Part shown: piece after piece, positions 1-9,493 of the stretch
How the letters are laid out: each line of letters opens with the position of its first letter
Position numbering within the stretch: the stretch's first letter is position 1
Assembly: GCF_030815125.1 (NCBI RefSeq)
Contig: NZ_JAUSWH010000008.1
Location: 124,001 to 188,000, forward strand
DNA: 64,000 nucleotides
Source: Allorhizobium paknamense
GTDB taxonomy: Bacteria; Pseudomonadota; Alphaproteobacteria; Rhizobiales; Rhizobiaceae
Direction: 5' to 3'
The notes under the pieces: generated by a model
Seen by the model: only the letters and a program-made list of their open reading frames with translations
What the model was told of the DNA's origin: nothing
Databases searched by the model: none
Position numbers and translations under genes: made by a program

Positions 1-1703
1 CGGTCACGGCCTATGATGCGCTGGTGGGGGAAAAGGTCAGCCGCTGGCTGGTGCCGGAAGGCTGCGGCGGCATGATGTTTTCCTATGCGGAATCCCTGCA
101 GATGTACCGCGCCATCGCGCGCCGAGACATGACGCTGGCAACGGTGGCCATTCTTCCCTTCATCGGTTATCTTTCGATCGTCACCTGCGGCACGGAAGAA
201 CAGATCCGGCGTTACGGCAAGTTCGTCGCCGCTGGTGGCTCGATCTCCTGGGGCTTGAGCGAAGGCCAGCACGGCAGCGACGTGTTGACCAACGAAACCC
301 GCGCCGATCTGCAAGGCGATGTCTACAAGGTCAACGGCGAAAAATGGCCCATCGGTTTTGCCGACCGCGCCGGCGCGATGATCGTTCATGCCCGCACGGC
401 CGAGGGAAGCTCGCCCGTCACGCATAGCATGCTGATCGTCGATCGCACCCACCTGGACCGCAGCCAGTATCGCGTTCTGCCGAATGAGCGGCTTTACGGC
501 GTGCGCGGCCTGCCGCTGGGCGGGGTGCGGTATGAAGATGCTCCGGTTCCGGCAAGTCAGTTGCTGGGCCGCGAGGGGGCAGGCCTTGAGGTTACCCTGA
601 AGAGCCAGCAATCGCTGCGTCTCGGCGTTGCTGCTCTATGCCTCGGCGGTCTCGATACCGGCTTGCGCCTGACTTACGGCTTTGCGGTCAACAGGCCGCT
701 TTACGGCGGGCAGAAGGTCAGCCAGATTCCGGTCAGCGCAAGGCAACTGGCAGATGCCTATGCGGATCTGATGATTTCGGAAATTCTCGTGGCCTCTTCC
801 ACCCGTCTGGTCCATGTGCTGCCGAAGCAGATGTTCCTCTATTCCTGCATTTCCAAATATCTGGTGCCGAACCGTCTCGATGCGGCTTTGAGAAGTCTTT
901 CGCAGGTGCTGGGCGCCCGTTTTTACATGCGTGACCGCTTCGGACATGGCGTGTTCCAGAAAATCCTGCGTGACATCGGCATGACCAGCTTTGTCGATGG
1001 CAACAGCTATGTGAACATGCGCATCGTCGGGACCCAGATGGGCCTGGCACTCGGCAAGGCGCTGAAGGCCTATGAGGCGCCCGAAGACGCAAAGCGGCGC
1101 GAATTGCTGGATGAAATTTATGATGTTCAACGCCCGGTCGGCCCGCCGCGCTGGCACCAGCTCGGGCTTTCGGCATCCGGCGAAGATCTGGCGCTGTTTG
1201 ACCTCGTCCACGCTCTGGAGCGGTTGAAGCCCTCAATTTCCGCGCAGGAATACGCCCTGGGCCGCAAGATAGTTTCCGAAGTCGAGCGGCTGGAGGAGGA
1301 TCTCAAGGCCGATCAGGCCCGGCTGGGTCGCGATTTTGCCAATAGCGCCAATTTCTACGCGCTGACAGACCGCTATTGCAGCCTCAACGCCGCTGCCGCC
1401 TGCGTGCAGTTTGCCTTGGCCAATCTCGATCACCTGCCGGAATCGCTGCCGCTCTCTTCCGGCTGGCTCGGCTATGTCCTCAAGCGCATCCTGCACTGGA
1501 ACGCCCCGGTCGATTACATTCCCGAGCAGGAAGAAACGACCCGCCTTCTGTCCGTTGTGGATGAGCTGTACCGGCAGAACAAGGCCTTCTCCGTCTTCCC
1601 CGTGGAATATGAAGGCACGGTGGAAACCATGGAACAGGCCGGCGTCTTCATGACCTCAAAGGCCAGCATCTATGACCTGAATGCAGAACGCCCGCTTCCG
1701 TAA
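1..1703 (+). CDS. Acyl-CoA dehydrogenase, N-terminus cut by window edge
   Basis: The frame is already open at the first base (it reads VTAYDALV before the GTG at 24), so the true start lies outside the window and about 566 residues are visible. The flavin-binding middle region shows SEGQHGSD followed by NGEKWPIG, which is typical of acyl-CoA dehydrogenases; an alpha-helical C-terminal domain with NRPLYGGQKVSQIPVSARQLADAYADL follows. The family oxidises an acyl thioester to the 2,3-enoyl thioester with FAD. Where short-chain members carry the catalytic Glu in a YEGT motif, this protein reads FVDGNSYVN, so an Asp may sit in that place; I cannot align it to be certain. A Rho-independent terminator follows the stop. 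Substrate unknown. Confidence 0.85.
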   Translation, partial: VTAYDALVGEKVSRWLVPEGCGGMMFSYAESLQMYRAIARRDMTLATVAILPFIGYLSIVTCGTEEQIRRYGKFVAAGGSISWGLSEGQHGSDVLTNETRADLQGDVYKVNGEKWPIGFADRAGAMIVHARTAEGSSPVTHSMLIVDRTHLDRSQYRVLPNERLYGVRGLPLGGVRYEDAPVPASQLLGREGAGLEVTLKSQQSLRLGVAALCLGGLDTGLRLTYGFAVNRPLYGGQKVSQIPVSARQLADAYADLMISEILVASSTRLVHVLPKQMFLYSCISKYLVPNRLDAALRSLSQVLGARFYMRDRFGHGVFQKILRDIGMTSFVDGNSYVNMRIVGTQMGLALGKALKAYEAPEDAKRRELLDEIYDVQRPVGPPRWHQLGLSASGEDLALFDLVHALERLKPSISAQEYALGRKIVSEVERLEEDLKADQARLGRDFANSANFYALTDRYCSLNAAAACVQFALANLDHLPESLPLSSGWLGYVLKRILHWNAPVDYIPEQEETTRLLSVVDELYRQNKAFSVFPVEYEGTVETMEQAGVFMTSKASIYDLNAERPLP

Positions 1704-1728
1704 GTGAGCTTCACCCAGCTCTCAGCAG

Positions 1729-1757
1729 CCTCGCCATCGCATGGCGGGGTTGTTTTG
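1729..1757 (+). terminator. Rho-independent terminator after the acyl-CoA dehydrogenase gene
   Basis: A 9-bp stem (CCTCGCCAT with ATGGCGGGG, one T-G wobble) closes a CGC loop and is followed by TTGTTTT. It lies 25 bases after the TAA at 1701-1703. Confidence 0.75.
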
Positions 1758-1813
1758 CGTCTAAAAGCTTTACGTCAATTCGTAAATCTATCCACCTGAA
1801 TTTATGAGGAAAA

Positions 1814-1903
1814 TGGCGGAAGAGGTGGGATTCGAACCCACGGTACGGTTTCCCGCACGCCGGTTTTCAAGACCGGTTCCTTAAACCACTCGGACACTCT
1901 TCC
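1814..1903 (-). tRNA. tRNA-Ser (anticodon UGA)
   Basis: Read on the minus strand, the gene begins GGAAGAGTGTCCGAGTGG. It has an anticodon loop CTTGAAA (anticodon TGA, complement of 1867-1869), a long variable arm typical of class II tRNAs, a T-loop GGTTCGAATCC, and an acceptor stem CTCTTCC pairing with GGAAGAG. CCA is encoded at 1814-1816. This tRNA decodes UCN serine codons. I see no duplicated 3' end nearby that would mark an integrated element. Confidence 0.96.
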
Positions 1904-2001
1904 TCAGGGCCTATGCTTCGTCCCTCGAATATCTGGCGTTATAGTGGAGAACGGGAAGAGGTCAACAGGGACATGCACTGCTTGTGCAAACTTCCGGATG
2001 C

Positions 2002-2733
2002 TCATGATTTGTCATGGTGGCCATAGTCTTCCAGAAGCGGAAAAAGAGCCAGGATACCGAGTGGAAAAGCCAGCAGCAGCGCGGCCGAGGTGCCGAGATG
2101 CTGGAAGACGAAAGCGCCGCTTACCCCGCCGATAAAAAACAGCAGGATCATTTCGCACAGCAATTTGAGCTTGGGCTTGTCCGCCGTCACCGGGGCCTTG
2201 CCGTCGCGGGCGTGCCCATTCCAGTAAAACAGCTTGCCGAGTTCGATCCCTGTATCGGTGACCAGCCCTGTGACATGCGTGGTGCGGATGCGGGCGCCGG
2301 ACAATTTTGTGATCATGGCATTTTGCAGCCCCATGATGAAGCAGAGCAGGGCAATGATCATCAGCAATCTTGCCGGGGTATAGCCACTGACCGCGAACAG
2401 CATCATCAGCCCGCATTCCAGGGCCAGCGGCAAGGCATAGACGGAACGCAATGCGCGCCGTCTGGCCCAATTGATCAGAATGGCGGAGATGGCGGCACCC
2501 GCCATGAAACTGCCAAGAGCAAGAGCGCCCGTCAGAAAGAGATCGTACCGTCCAAGAACCAGCGTGTCCGCCATGCCCGAGACGATACCGGACATGTGGG
2601 ACGTATATTGCCCCACAGCCATGAAGCCACCGGCATTGGCCGCGCCGGCAATGAAGGTCAGGTAGAAGGCAAGATGCCTGTCGCTGTTTTCCGTCCGGTC
2701 GCGATGGGCAAGGCTTGTAAGATAGGCTTTCAT
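2002..2733 (-). CDS. YoaK family (DUF1275) membrane protein
   Basis: 243 residues with about six hydrophobic segments. The N-terminal part FIAGAANAGGFMAVGQYTSHMSGIVSG and the later MGLQNAMITKLSGARIRTTHVTGLVTD are the conserved blocks of the YoaK/DUF1275 family, small inner-membrane proteins without an established function. The gene stands alone, reading toward the tRNA, and its start faces a divergent small membrane-protein gene. The ATG at 2733 begins MKAYLTSLAHRDRTENSDRHLAFYL, with a charged N-tail before the first membrane segment, which fits the family. No substrate can be inferred. Confidence 0.85.
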   Translation of the reverse strand: MKAYLTSLAHRDRTENSDRHLAFYLTFIAGAANAGGFMAVGQYTSHMSGIVSGMADTLVLGRYDLFLTGALALGSFMAGAAISAILINWARRRALRSVYALPLALECGLMMLFAVSGYTPARLLMIIALLCFIMGLQNAMITKLSGARIRTTHVTGLVTDTGIELGKLFYWNGHARDGKAPVTADKPKLKLLCEMILLFFIGGVSGAFVFQHLGTSAALLLAFPLGILALFPLLEDYGHHDKS

Positions 2734-2855
2734 GAGCGCGCACGCTCTCTTTCAACGTTTCAATGTGATGAGTTGCCGGAAACATGCGTCTTGTCAGGTC
2801 CGCCGTTTCTGCTCCATCAGTCGACACTATTGCGCGCCTATGTTAACCAAGCTTT

Positions 2856-3278
2856 ATGATCGATCGAAAGAGTGCGAATCCTGAAGGTGAGGACGTGGCA
2901 GCGGCGCAAAGCGCTGTGCGTGTCCTCATGCTTTGGCTTTTGCTGGTCTTCATTGCCATTTTGTGTTTTCACACCGGGCTTTGGGGCGGTCGCTCGACCT
3001 TTTCGGGGCGGGATCTGGAGCTTTCGGCTCGGCTTGCACGGGCGAGTGCCCAGCTGGGGCCGCGAGAGGACATGCGCGCACCGGAACTGGAGCCGGTGCG
3101 TGACAAACACGCTCCCGGCCCCGGAGATCTGACGCTCCCCTCTATTCCGAGGAACTGGCTCCCTCGGGGGGATATGGGGCTGGTTACTGGCGGAAATCCG
3201 TCTCAGCCGGTCCTGCGCCTTGCGTTCAATCCGTCTGCTTTGCCGCGCGCACCGCCCTTTGTGGTGGCGATCGCCTGA
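2856..3278 (+). CDS. Hypothetical single-span membrane protein
   Basis: Frame of 140 residues with one clear membrane segment (VLMLWLLLVFIAILCF, around residues 22-40) followed by a proline-rich, probably periplasmic tail. The ATG at 2856 has no obvious ribosome binding site. A GTG at 2895 is preceded by AAGGTGAGG and would give a 127-residue protein starting just before the membrane segment; I think that start is more likely. The gene sits 126 bases upstream of secDF on the same strand and may be co-transcribed with it. I do not recognise a family. It could be spurious, since many frames stay open at this GC content, but base usage and the placed membrane segment favour a real gene. Confidence 0.45.
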   Translation: MIDRKSANPEGEDVAAAQSAVRVLMLWLLLVFIAILCFHTGLWGGRSTFSGRDLELSARLARASAQLGPREDMRAPELEPVRDKHAPGPGDLTLPSIPRNWLPRGDMGLVTGGNPSQPVLRLAFNPSALPRAPPFVVAIA

Positions 3279-3404
3279 CCTTTCCATTCGTCATGGCCGC
3301 GAATGCGGCATGATGGTGTTTGGCGCTCTGCTGCGCGTTCATGGGATGCGCTTCAGCGCCTGTGCCTCGGCTTGGTCCGGGGATGCTTCTTCTGGATATT
3401 GCGA

Positions 3405-5927
3405 ATGAAAACTTCTCGCTGGCTTATCGCGGTCTATTCCGTGGTTATTCTTTTCGGCGTTCTAACGGCGCTTCCCAATGTGCTGCCGCAGACCGTTCTG
3501 GATAAAATTCCCTCCTGGCTTCCCCATCAGAGGGTATCGCTTGGCCTTGACCTTCGTGGCGGGTCGCATCTCGTGCTGGAAGTCGATGCTGCCGATCTCA
3601 TCAAGGAACGCTTGCAAAATCTCACCCAGGATGCCCGTCAAAGTCTGACCCAGGCCGGGATCGTGTCCACGAGCATCCGGCGCGTGGATCGCGGGATTGT
3701 CGTCACGTTGCGTGATGCTGCGCAGCGCAGCGCTGCTTTGACAGAGTTGCAGAAACTGTCCGTTTCCGTTGGCGTTGCGGGTTCGGCTGATCTTGCCTTC
3801 GGCGGCAATGGCGGCGAAATCACGCTGACCCTGACCGATGCCGGGCTGGCCGACCGTGTGACGGCGGCTGTGGATCAGAGCCTTGAAATCATCCGTCAGC
3901 GCGTGGATCAGGTCGGCGTTGCCGAACCGACGATCCAGCGTGTCGGCTCAGACCGTATTCTGGTGCAGTTGCCCGGTGTGCAGGATCCGAAGCGCCTGCG
4001 CGATCTGCTGGGGTCTACAGCCAAGATGAGCTTTCACATGCTGGCCCAACCCGGACCGGACGGCCGGATGCCGGCAGGTGTCGTCACGCTGGCCGATGAC
4101 GAAGGCCGGCAATATCCGGTGGTGGAGCGCCCCGAACTTTCCGGCGACCACCTGACGGATGCCCGCGTCAGCTTTAACCCCAATACCAACGAGCCTGTGG
4201 TCAGCTTCCGCTTCGACACCCTGGGTGCGCAGCGGTTTGCGGCCATTACCCAGGCCAATGTTGGCAAGCCTTTTGCGATCGTTCTCGACGACAAGGTATT
4301 GAGCGCGCCGGTCATCAACGAGCCGATTACGGGTGGCGCGGGCCAGATTTCCGGAAACTTCTCCGTGCAATCGGCCAATGACCTTGCCGCGCTACTGCGC
4401 GCCGGTGCATTGCCTGCAAAGTTGACGGTTGTGGAAGAGCGGACCGTTGGCGCCGATCTTGGCGCGGACGCCATTGCTGTCGGCGTGACGACGGGCGTTA
4501 TCGGCTTCGGGCTGGTCGTTGCCTTCATGGTGTTTCTCTACGGTGCCTGGGGCCTGCTGGCCAATCTGGCACTGGCACTGAATGTGGTGCTCACCTTTGC
4601 CGGTTTGACCCTCTTGGGTGCGACGCTGACGCTTCCTGGTATTGCAGGTATCGTGCTGGGCATCGGCCTTGCGGTGGACGCCAACGTTCTGATCAACGAG
4701 CGTATCCGGGAAGAAACGGCGAAGGGTCGCGGCGCGATGGCAGCACTCGATGCGGGCTTCAGCCGCGCCTATTCCACCATTGTCGACAGTAACGTTACGG
4801 CGCTGATCGCAACCGCTTTGCTGTTCTGGTTCGGTACTGGCCCCGTGCGTGGCTTTGCGGTGACCATGGGTCTGGGCATTGCCATTTCCATGTTTACGGC
4901 TGTGTCGATCGTCCGCGTCATCATGATCGGCATCGTTCGGCGCCGGAAGTTCAAGACGCTCACCATCAAGCCGCTACTGCCGCTGAAGCTGGTGCCGTCG
5001 GGAACCAAGATCGCCTTCATGAAGGGGCGTTTCATCGGTATCGGCATTTCGGCTGTTCTGTCCATCGCGTCCGTCGTTTTGTTCTTCAAGCCGGGCTTGA
5101 ATTACGGCGTGGACTTCCGCGGCGGCATTCAGTTGGAAGTGGCGACACAGCAGCCGGCTGACCTTGCGGCCTTCCGGTCCGGTCTGGAGACGTTGGGCCT
5201 CGGGGATGTCGCCTTGCAACAGTTTGGTGACGAGCGTCGTTTCCTGGTGCGTGTCGAGCGGCAGCCGGGCGGCGAGGAGGCGCAGAGCGTGGCCGTACAG
5301 GCCTTGCGCACCAAGCTGGCAGCGATCGATCCGGCGGCCTCCATTCAGCGGACGGAAGTCGTGGGGCCGAAGGTGAGCGGCGAATTGGCCACCGCAGGTT
5401 TCCTCTCCGTGCTGCTCGCCAGCATCGCTATGATGATCTACATCTGGGCGCGTTTTGAATGGCCGTTTGCCGTTGGTGCGATTGCGACGCTGGTGCTCGA
5501 TGTGACAAAGGCGGTCGGATTTTTTGCGCTGACAGGGTTGGATTTCAACCTCACAGCCATTGCCGCTCTGTTGACGCTGGTGGGCTATTCCGTGAACGAC
5601 AAGGTGGTTGTGTATGACCGCATGCGCGAGAATATGAGGCTCTACAAGGCGATGCCGCTGCGGGATATCATTGATCTATCCATCAATGAAACCCTGGCTC
5701 GCAGTCTTTACACCTCAGCCACCGCATTTCTCGCCCTGCTGCCCATGGCGATCTGGGGCGGCAGCGCGGTGGAGAGTTTTGCCGTGCCCATGGTCTTCGG
5801 CATTCTCGTCGCGGCAATTTCCTCCGTCTTTATCGCCGCGCCGATCCTGCTGTTCCTCGGCGACTGGCGTCGTCGTCATGCCTCCGGAAAAACCGTTACG
5901 CCGACGACGGCGGCATCAGGAGGTTGA
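3405..5927 (+). CDS. secDF: Protein translocase SecDF (fused SecD-SecF)
   Basis: 840 residues from the ATG at 3405 (MKTSRWLIAVYSVVILFGVL); the longer frame from 3303 adds 34 residues without membrane-protein character. SecD half: one membrane span, the VSLGLDLRGGSHL motif near residue 45, a large periplasmic P1 domain, then the spans carrying GLAVDANVLINERIREE. SecF half begins near residue 540: a second LNYGVDFRGGIQLEV motif and the spans with LVGYSVNDKVVVYDRMREN. The RND-type protein uses the proton gradient to pull secreted proteins across the inner membrane after SecA/SecYEG. The two halves are encoded in one chain, as in several alphaproteobacteria and Gram-positives, rather than as separate secD and secF genes. 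Confidence 0.95.
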   Translation: MKTSRWLIAVYSVVILFGVLTALPNVLPQTVLDKIPSWLPHQRVSLGLDLRGGSHLVLEVDAADLIKERLQNLTQDARQSLTQAGIVSTSIRRVDRGIVVTLRDAAQRSAALTELQKLSVSVGVAGSADLAFGGNGGEITLTLTDAGLADRVTAAVDQSLEIIRQRVDQVGVAEPTIQRVGSDRILVQLPGVQDPKRLRDLLGSTAKMSFHMLAQPGPDGRMPAGVVTLADDEGRQYPVVERPELSGDHLTDARVSFNPNTNEPVVSFRFDTLGAQRFAAITQANVGKPFAIVLDDKVLSAPVINEPITGGAGQISGNFSVQSANDLAALLRAGALPAKLTVVEERTVGADLGADAIAVGVTTGVIGFGLVVAFMVFLYGAWGLLANLALALNVVLTFAGLTLLGATLTLPGIAGIVLGIGLAVDANVLINERIREETAKGRGAMAALDAGFSRAYSTIVDSNVTALIATALLFWFGTGPVRGFAVTMGLGIAISMFTAVSIVRVIMIGIVRRRKFKTLTIKPLLPLKLVPSGTKIAFMKGRFIGIGISAVLSIASVVLFFKPGLNYGVDFRGGIQLEVATQQPADLAAFRSGLETLGLGDVALQQFGDERRFLVRVERQPGGEEAQSVAVQALRTKLAAIDPAASIQRTEVVGPKVSGELATAGFLSVLLASIAMMIYIWARFEWPFAVGAIATLVLDVTKAVGFFALTGLDFNLTAIAALLTLVGYSVNDKVVVYDRMRENMRLYKAMPLRDIIDLSINETLARSLYTSATAFLALLPMAIWGGSAVESFAVPMVFGILVAAISSVFIAAPILLFLGDWRRRHASGKTVTPTTAASGG

Positions 5928-6235
5928 TCACGGACATGGAGAGCGCCGGCCTGTTGGAACAGACCGGCGTTCCGATGTAACAGCAAATGCCTTTTCGCTC
6001 CTGTCGTTGCAGGAGGGAACAAACGGGCGTAGCGCATCGTGGATCGTTGCGCCTGCTTTTGTTGGATGAGGTCAGTGCTTGTAGAAATACTGTAGAAGTT
6101 AATCATAAGCAAAATCGTCGAACCTGCTGAAATCCTCAGGTTTTTAATCTGGCCGTGCTTTCCCGTTTGTCTTCCGGCCGCTTTTGTTGCACAACAAGCC
6201 GGGGCGCTCATGAGTGGGGGAAGACGGATTGGCAC
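5928..6235. other. Intergenic region between secDF and the two-component system
   Basis: 308 bases without a supportable gene. An imperfect hairpin (GCCGG/CCGGC arms around 5946-5974) follows secDF but has no T-tract, so it is only a weak terminator candidate. The part from about 6070 to 6140 is AT-richer and probably carries the promoter of the response regulator gene. I see no further motif. Confidence 0.5.
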
Positions 6236-6922
6236 ATGACGCGTGTTTTATTGGTGGACGATGATCGGGAGCTTTCCGGGCTACTGACGGAATATCTTCT
6301 GGAAGAGGGATTTGAGGTTCAGACGACGGATGACGGGCGTCATGCGCTGGATGTGGTCGCGCAGAAGCTGGTCGATATCATCGTTCTCGACATTATGATG
6401 CCGCGTCTCGACGGCATGGAAGTCTTGCAGGCGCTTCGCAAAGTGTGTGACGTGCCCGTGATCATGTTGACGGCGCGCGGCGATGAGGCAGACCGGATCG
6501 CCGGACTGGATCTCGGGGCCGATGACTACATGCCAAAGCCGTGCTCTCCGGGCGAATTGGTGGCGCGGCTCCGGGCCATCCTGCGCCGTAGTGGGCTGGG
6601 ACAGGCAAAAAATCATCGGGAAGTGCTGCAAAGCGGCAGCCTGATGCTTTATCCCTCCGCGCGAAATGCTTTTCTGGACGGGACGCCGCTCGCACTCACC
6701 GGCACGGAGTATAGCCTTCTTGAGGTGCTTGTGCGCCAGGCCGGGAAGGTGGTCTCCAAGCAGGAAATTTCAACGATTGTGTTCGGCAAGGCGCTCACCC
6801 CGTTCGACCGCCGCATCGATGTGCATCTGAGCAGTGTGCGGCAGAAGCTTGGGGTGCGCCCGGACGGTCATAGCTGGATTCAGTCGGTCCGGGGTCAGGG
6901 ATATATCCTGGTTCAGGATTGA
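6236..6922 (+). CDS. OmpR/CpxR-type response regulator
   Basis: 228 residues. Receiver domain with the acidic pair D8-D9, the phosphoacceptor D52 in VDIIVLDIMMPRLDG, the Thr of LTARGD and the Lys of MPKPCSPGEL; then a winged-helix output domain with FDRRIDVHLSSVRQKLG and SVRGQGYIL at the end. The ATG at 6236 lies about ten bases after GGGGGAAG and gives the standard N-terminus MTRVLLVDDD; an upstream in-frame start adds 27 residues with no family match. The partner kinase follows on the same strand after a 122-base gap. The family resembles CpxR, a cell-envelope stress regulator, but I cannot name its targets. Confidence 0.92.
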   Translation: MTRVLLVDDDRELSGLLTEYLLEEGFEVQTTDDGRHALDVVAQKLVDIIVLDIMMPRLDGMEVLQALRKVCDVPVIMLTARGDEADRIAGLDLGADDYMPKPCSPGELVARLRAILRRSGLGQAKNHREVLQSGSLMLYPSARNAFLDGTPLALTGTEYSLLEVLVRQAGKVVSKQEISTIVFGKALTPFDRRIDVHLSSVRQKLGVRPDGHSWIQSVRGQGYILVQD

Positions 6923-7044
6923 GGGGATGCCACCGGGTGATGGTGCGACCAGAATGGGTGTCGCGACCGCGATGAAACGCTTTTTACCGAAGATAAGCTT
7001 GGGTTGATCAAGGCTCTTCAATCTTCGGCTTCGGGAGGAGCCGC

Positions 7045-8295
7045 GTGATCAGACTGTTCTGGAAGTTTTTCATCACCATCTGGCTTACGGTGACGCTGAC
7101 GGCCTTTGTGCTCATCAGCTTTGCGCATCAGAGCGACGGAGGCCTGCCGCCGGATGAAAGGATGGTGCTGGACATGCAGCACTATTTGCATGGCCTTGTG
7201 CAGCCTGTGTTGACGGAAGAGGGGCCGCAGGCCGTGGAAACGCTGCTGGAGCGCGCGGGGGCAGAAGCAGGATCTGTGCCTTTCCGAATGATTTTGAGCC
7301 CGATAGCCGATTGTTCGTCACAATCCCACATTCTCAGGGGCGAGAATGGCCTTTGCTATCAGGTCAAACTGTTTCACATGCCCCGCGAGTTTGATTGGAA
7401 AATCGGCTTGCCCTGGGTGACGGCGGCTCTTGCCGGGTTGGCATCCGCCCTGATGCTAACCTCCTATCTCTTCAGGCCGGTCGCGCAATTAAGACGGGGT
7501 TTGCGGGCGCTTGCGGAGGGCCGCTTCGATGTCCGTATTCATGACGGCGTGGCGGGGCGGCGTGATGAAATCGCCAAATTGACCCGGGATTTCGATCTGA
7601 GCGCCGCGCGGCTTCAGGAACTGCATGAGGGGCGGCAGCGGCTGTTTCACGATATTTCGCACGAATTGCGCTCCCCGTTGTCCCGCCTTCAGGCCGTCAC
7701 GGGAATTTTGCGGCAAAATCCCGTCCGTCTTCCGGATATTCTCGACCGGATTGACCGGGAGGTGGAGCGGCTGGATGGACTTGTCGGAGAAATCTTGACT
7801 TTGGCGCGGTTGACAGCCTCTGACGAGACTTACCGTGCACGTCAGGCTCTCGATGTGATCGATCTCGTGGAGAGCATTGTCGAGGATGCGACATTCGAAG
7901 GGCAGTCACGCCGGATCTCCGTGGTTTTCGAACGGCGCTTTGCGTTTATTTCTACCGTGGACGGAGAGCTGATCTATCGGGCTATTGAGAATGTCGTACG
8001 CAACGCCCTGCGCCATGCCCCGGAGGGCACGGCGGTGGTCATCGAAACACGATTGATCGACAAGACCTTGCACATGACTGTCTGCGATGAAGGGCCGGGT
8101 GTCGCCGAGGCAGAGCTCGGCAAAATTTTTCGGCCTTTTCACCACGGTGACAACGGCGTCAAAGCCGGTTTCGGGCTGGGGCTGGCGATTACGCGGCAAG
8201 CCTTTCTGCAGCATGGCGGTGAAGTGACGGCGTCCAACCGGAAACCCACCGGGCTTTGCATCGGCTTTATCCTGCCTCGCCACGAGGTGGCATAG
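7045..8295 (+). CDS. HAMP-domain sensor histidine kinase (CpxA/EnvZ-like)
   Basis: 416 residues, with a GTG start at 7045 just after GGGAGGAG. Two membrane spans (residues about 8-28 and 128-150) enclose a short periplasmic domain of about 100 residues with two cysteines. Next come a HAMP linker (FRPVAQLRRGLRALAEGRFDV), the H-box LFHDISHELRSPLSRLQ, and a HATPase domain with N-box ENVVRNALRHAP, DEGPGV and GFGLGLAITRQ. It autophosphorylates on the H-box histidine and passes phosphate to the regulator encoded just upstream. The gene ends only 17 bases from the convergent SURF1 gene. Confidence 0.92.
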   Translation: MIRLFWKFFITIWLTVTLTAFVLISFAHQSDGGLPPDERMVLDMQHYLHGLVQPVLTEEGPQAVETLLERAGAEAGSVPFRMILSPIADCSSQSHILRGENGLCYQVKLFHMPREFDWKIGLPWVTAALAGLASALMLTSYLFRPVAQLRRGLRALAEGRFDVRIHDGVAGRRDEIAKLTRDFDLSAARLQELHEGRQRLFHDISHELRSPLSRLQAVTGILRQNPVRLPDILDRIDREVERLDGLVGEILTLARLTASDETYRARQALDVIDLVESIVEDATFEGQSRRISVVFERRFAFISTVDGELIYRAIENVVRNALRHAPEGTAVVIETRLIDKTLHMTVCDEGPGVAEAELGKIFRPFHHGDNGVKAGFGLGLAITRQAFLQHGGEVTASNRKPTGLCIGFILPRHEVA

Positions 8296-8312
8296 TGGCT
8301 CTGAAAAGCCGG

Positions 8313-9056
8313 TCAGCTCTGTCGGATGCCGCGGCCTTTCCAGAGAAAAACCAGAAAGCCGATACTCATGATCGCCATGGCAAACCAGGTCAGGGCATAT
8401 TGCAGGTGGTGATTGGGAAACTGGACCTGGGTAAGGCCGCCAACGGGATAGCCGCCGGGGATGTCGCTGCGATCCGCATCGATAAAATAGGGGGCGACCC
8501 TGCCAGCGGCTAGACCGCGCTTTGCCGCAATCGCCTGAACGTCTCTGGAATACCAGCGATCGGCAGCAACATCGTTGGATCTGAGCAGTGTGCCCTTGGG
8601 TTCTGCGATGCGCAGCAAGCCGGTGACCTGAACTGTGCCCTCAATCTGCCCGGCTTTTCGGGTGGAGGGATCCTTGCGATCGAGGGGGACGAAGCCGCGA
8701 TTGATGAGCGTTATCTGGCCGCCGCTTTCAAGTGGCGTCAAAACCCAATAGCCGGGGCCGAGCACAGTAGACGCATAGACCAGCGTTTCCTTTGAATGAT
8801 CGAACTGACCGCTCAGTTGCACATGGCGGTATTCGTCATCACCCGCATTGATCCGGGGCCAATCCTGAACGCCGGGTGCTGGGACTGGTTCGGCATGAAC
8901 CCGTGCATCGACGCGGGCGATCAGGTCTTCCTTCCAGCCAAGACGCTCCACTTGCCAGATGCCGAGGCTGACAAACACGGCGGTCGCCAGAATCAGAAAG
9001 GCGGAAAGCAGAAACCCGCGTCCTTTGGATGTGGAACCGATCTGCTTTTCCGCCAT
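8313..9056 (-). CDS. SURF1 family oxidase assembly protein
   Basis: 247 residues with an N-terminal membrane span (GFLLSAFLILATAVFVSLGIWQVERL) and a C-terminal one (LTWFAMAIMSIGFLVFLWKG) flanking a periplasmic domain. Family markers are LGIWQVERLGWK, TLINRGFVP and the C-terminal NHHLQYALTWF. SURF1 proteins help insert haem into heme-copper oxidases. Here the gene is the last of the cyoABCD operon, 50 bases after cyoD, so it is likely to serve the quinol oxidase, as in several alphaproteobacteria with cyo-linked SURF1. Confidence 0.92.
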   Translation of the reverse strand: MAEKQIGSTSKGRGFLLSAFLILATAVFVSLGIWQVERLGWKEDLIARVDARVHAEPVPAPGVQDWPRINAGDDEYRHVQLSGQFDHSKETLVYASTVLGPGYWVLTPLESGGQITLINRGFVPLDRKDPSTRKAGQIEGTVQVTGLLRIAEPKGTLLRSNDVAADRWYSRDVQAIAAKRGLAAGRVAPYFIDADRSDIPGGYPVGGLTQVQFPNHHLQYALTWFAMAIMSIGFLVFLWKGRGIRQS

Positions 9057-9106
9057 GGGATATCATCCGCAAAAAGAGGCGGCACCGATGTGCCGCCTGT
9101 TTGGTA

Positions 9107-9493
9107 TCAGGGCATGTTGCGCATCATGTCCGGGCTCATCGGCATCATGTTGGTGTTCAAATGATGCATGACCCAGAGCGAACCGGCCAGCGCGATGACG
9201 ACGATGATGATCGTGAAGATCAGCGCCATCATCGTCCAGCCACCCTCGGACTTCGTGTTCATATGCAGGAAGTAGATCATGTGCACGACGATCTGCACCG
9301 CACCGATGCCCATGACCAGAGCAGCCGTAAGCGCCTTGTTGTCAATGGCGCCGGACATGACCAGCCAGAAAGGAATTGCCGTCAGGATGACCGACAGGAC
9401 AAAGCCGATCATGTAACTCTTCATCGAGCCATGGCTGGCTTCATGGCCGCCATGGTGATGATCATGCGCGTGGGCGTGTGAATTCTGGCTCAT
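9107..9493 (-). CDS. cyoD: Cytochrome bo3 ubiquinol oxidase subunit IV
   Basis: 128 residues from the ATG at 9493, which overlaps the cyoC stop in an ATGA junction. Three membrane spans follow a His-rich N-tail ([17 protein letters not shown]). The family signature is [17 protein letters not shown] and [17 protein letters not shown]. The C-terminus is Met-rich ([15 protein letters not shown]). CyoD is a small subunit needed for assembly of the CuB centre of the oxidase. E. coli CyoD also has a His-containing head and Met-rich end, so these tails are a family trait, here somewhat exaggerated. Confidence 0.95.
   Translation of the reverse strand: MSQNSHAHAHDHHHGGHEASHGSMKSYMIGFVLSVILTAIPFWLVMSGAIDNKALTAALVMGIGAVQIVVHMIYFLHMNTKSEGGWTMMALIFTIIIVVIALAGSLWVMHHLNTNMMPMSPDMMRNMP

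Noticed and set aside
8296-8312. Terminator between the sensor kinase and SURF1 genes
   Set aside because: The 17-base gap has no stem-loop; transcripts may overlap or end within the coding sequence.
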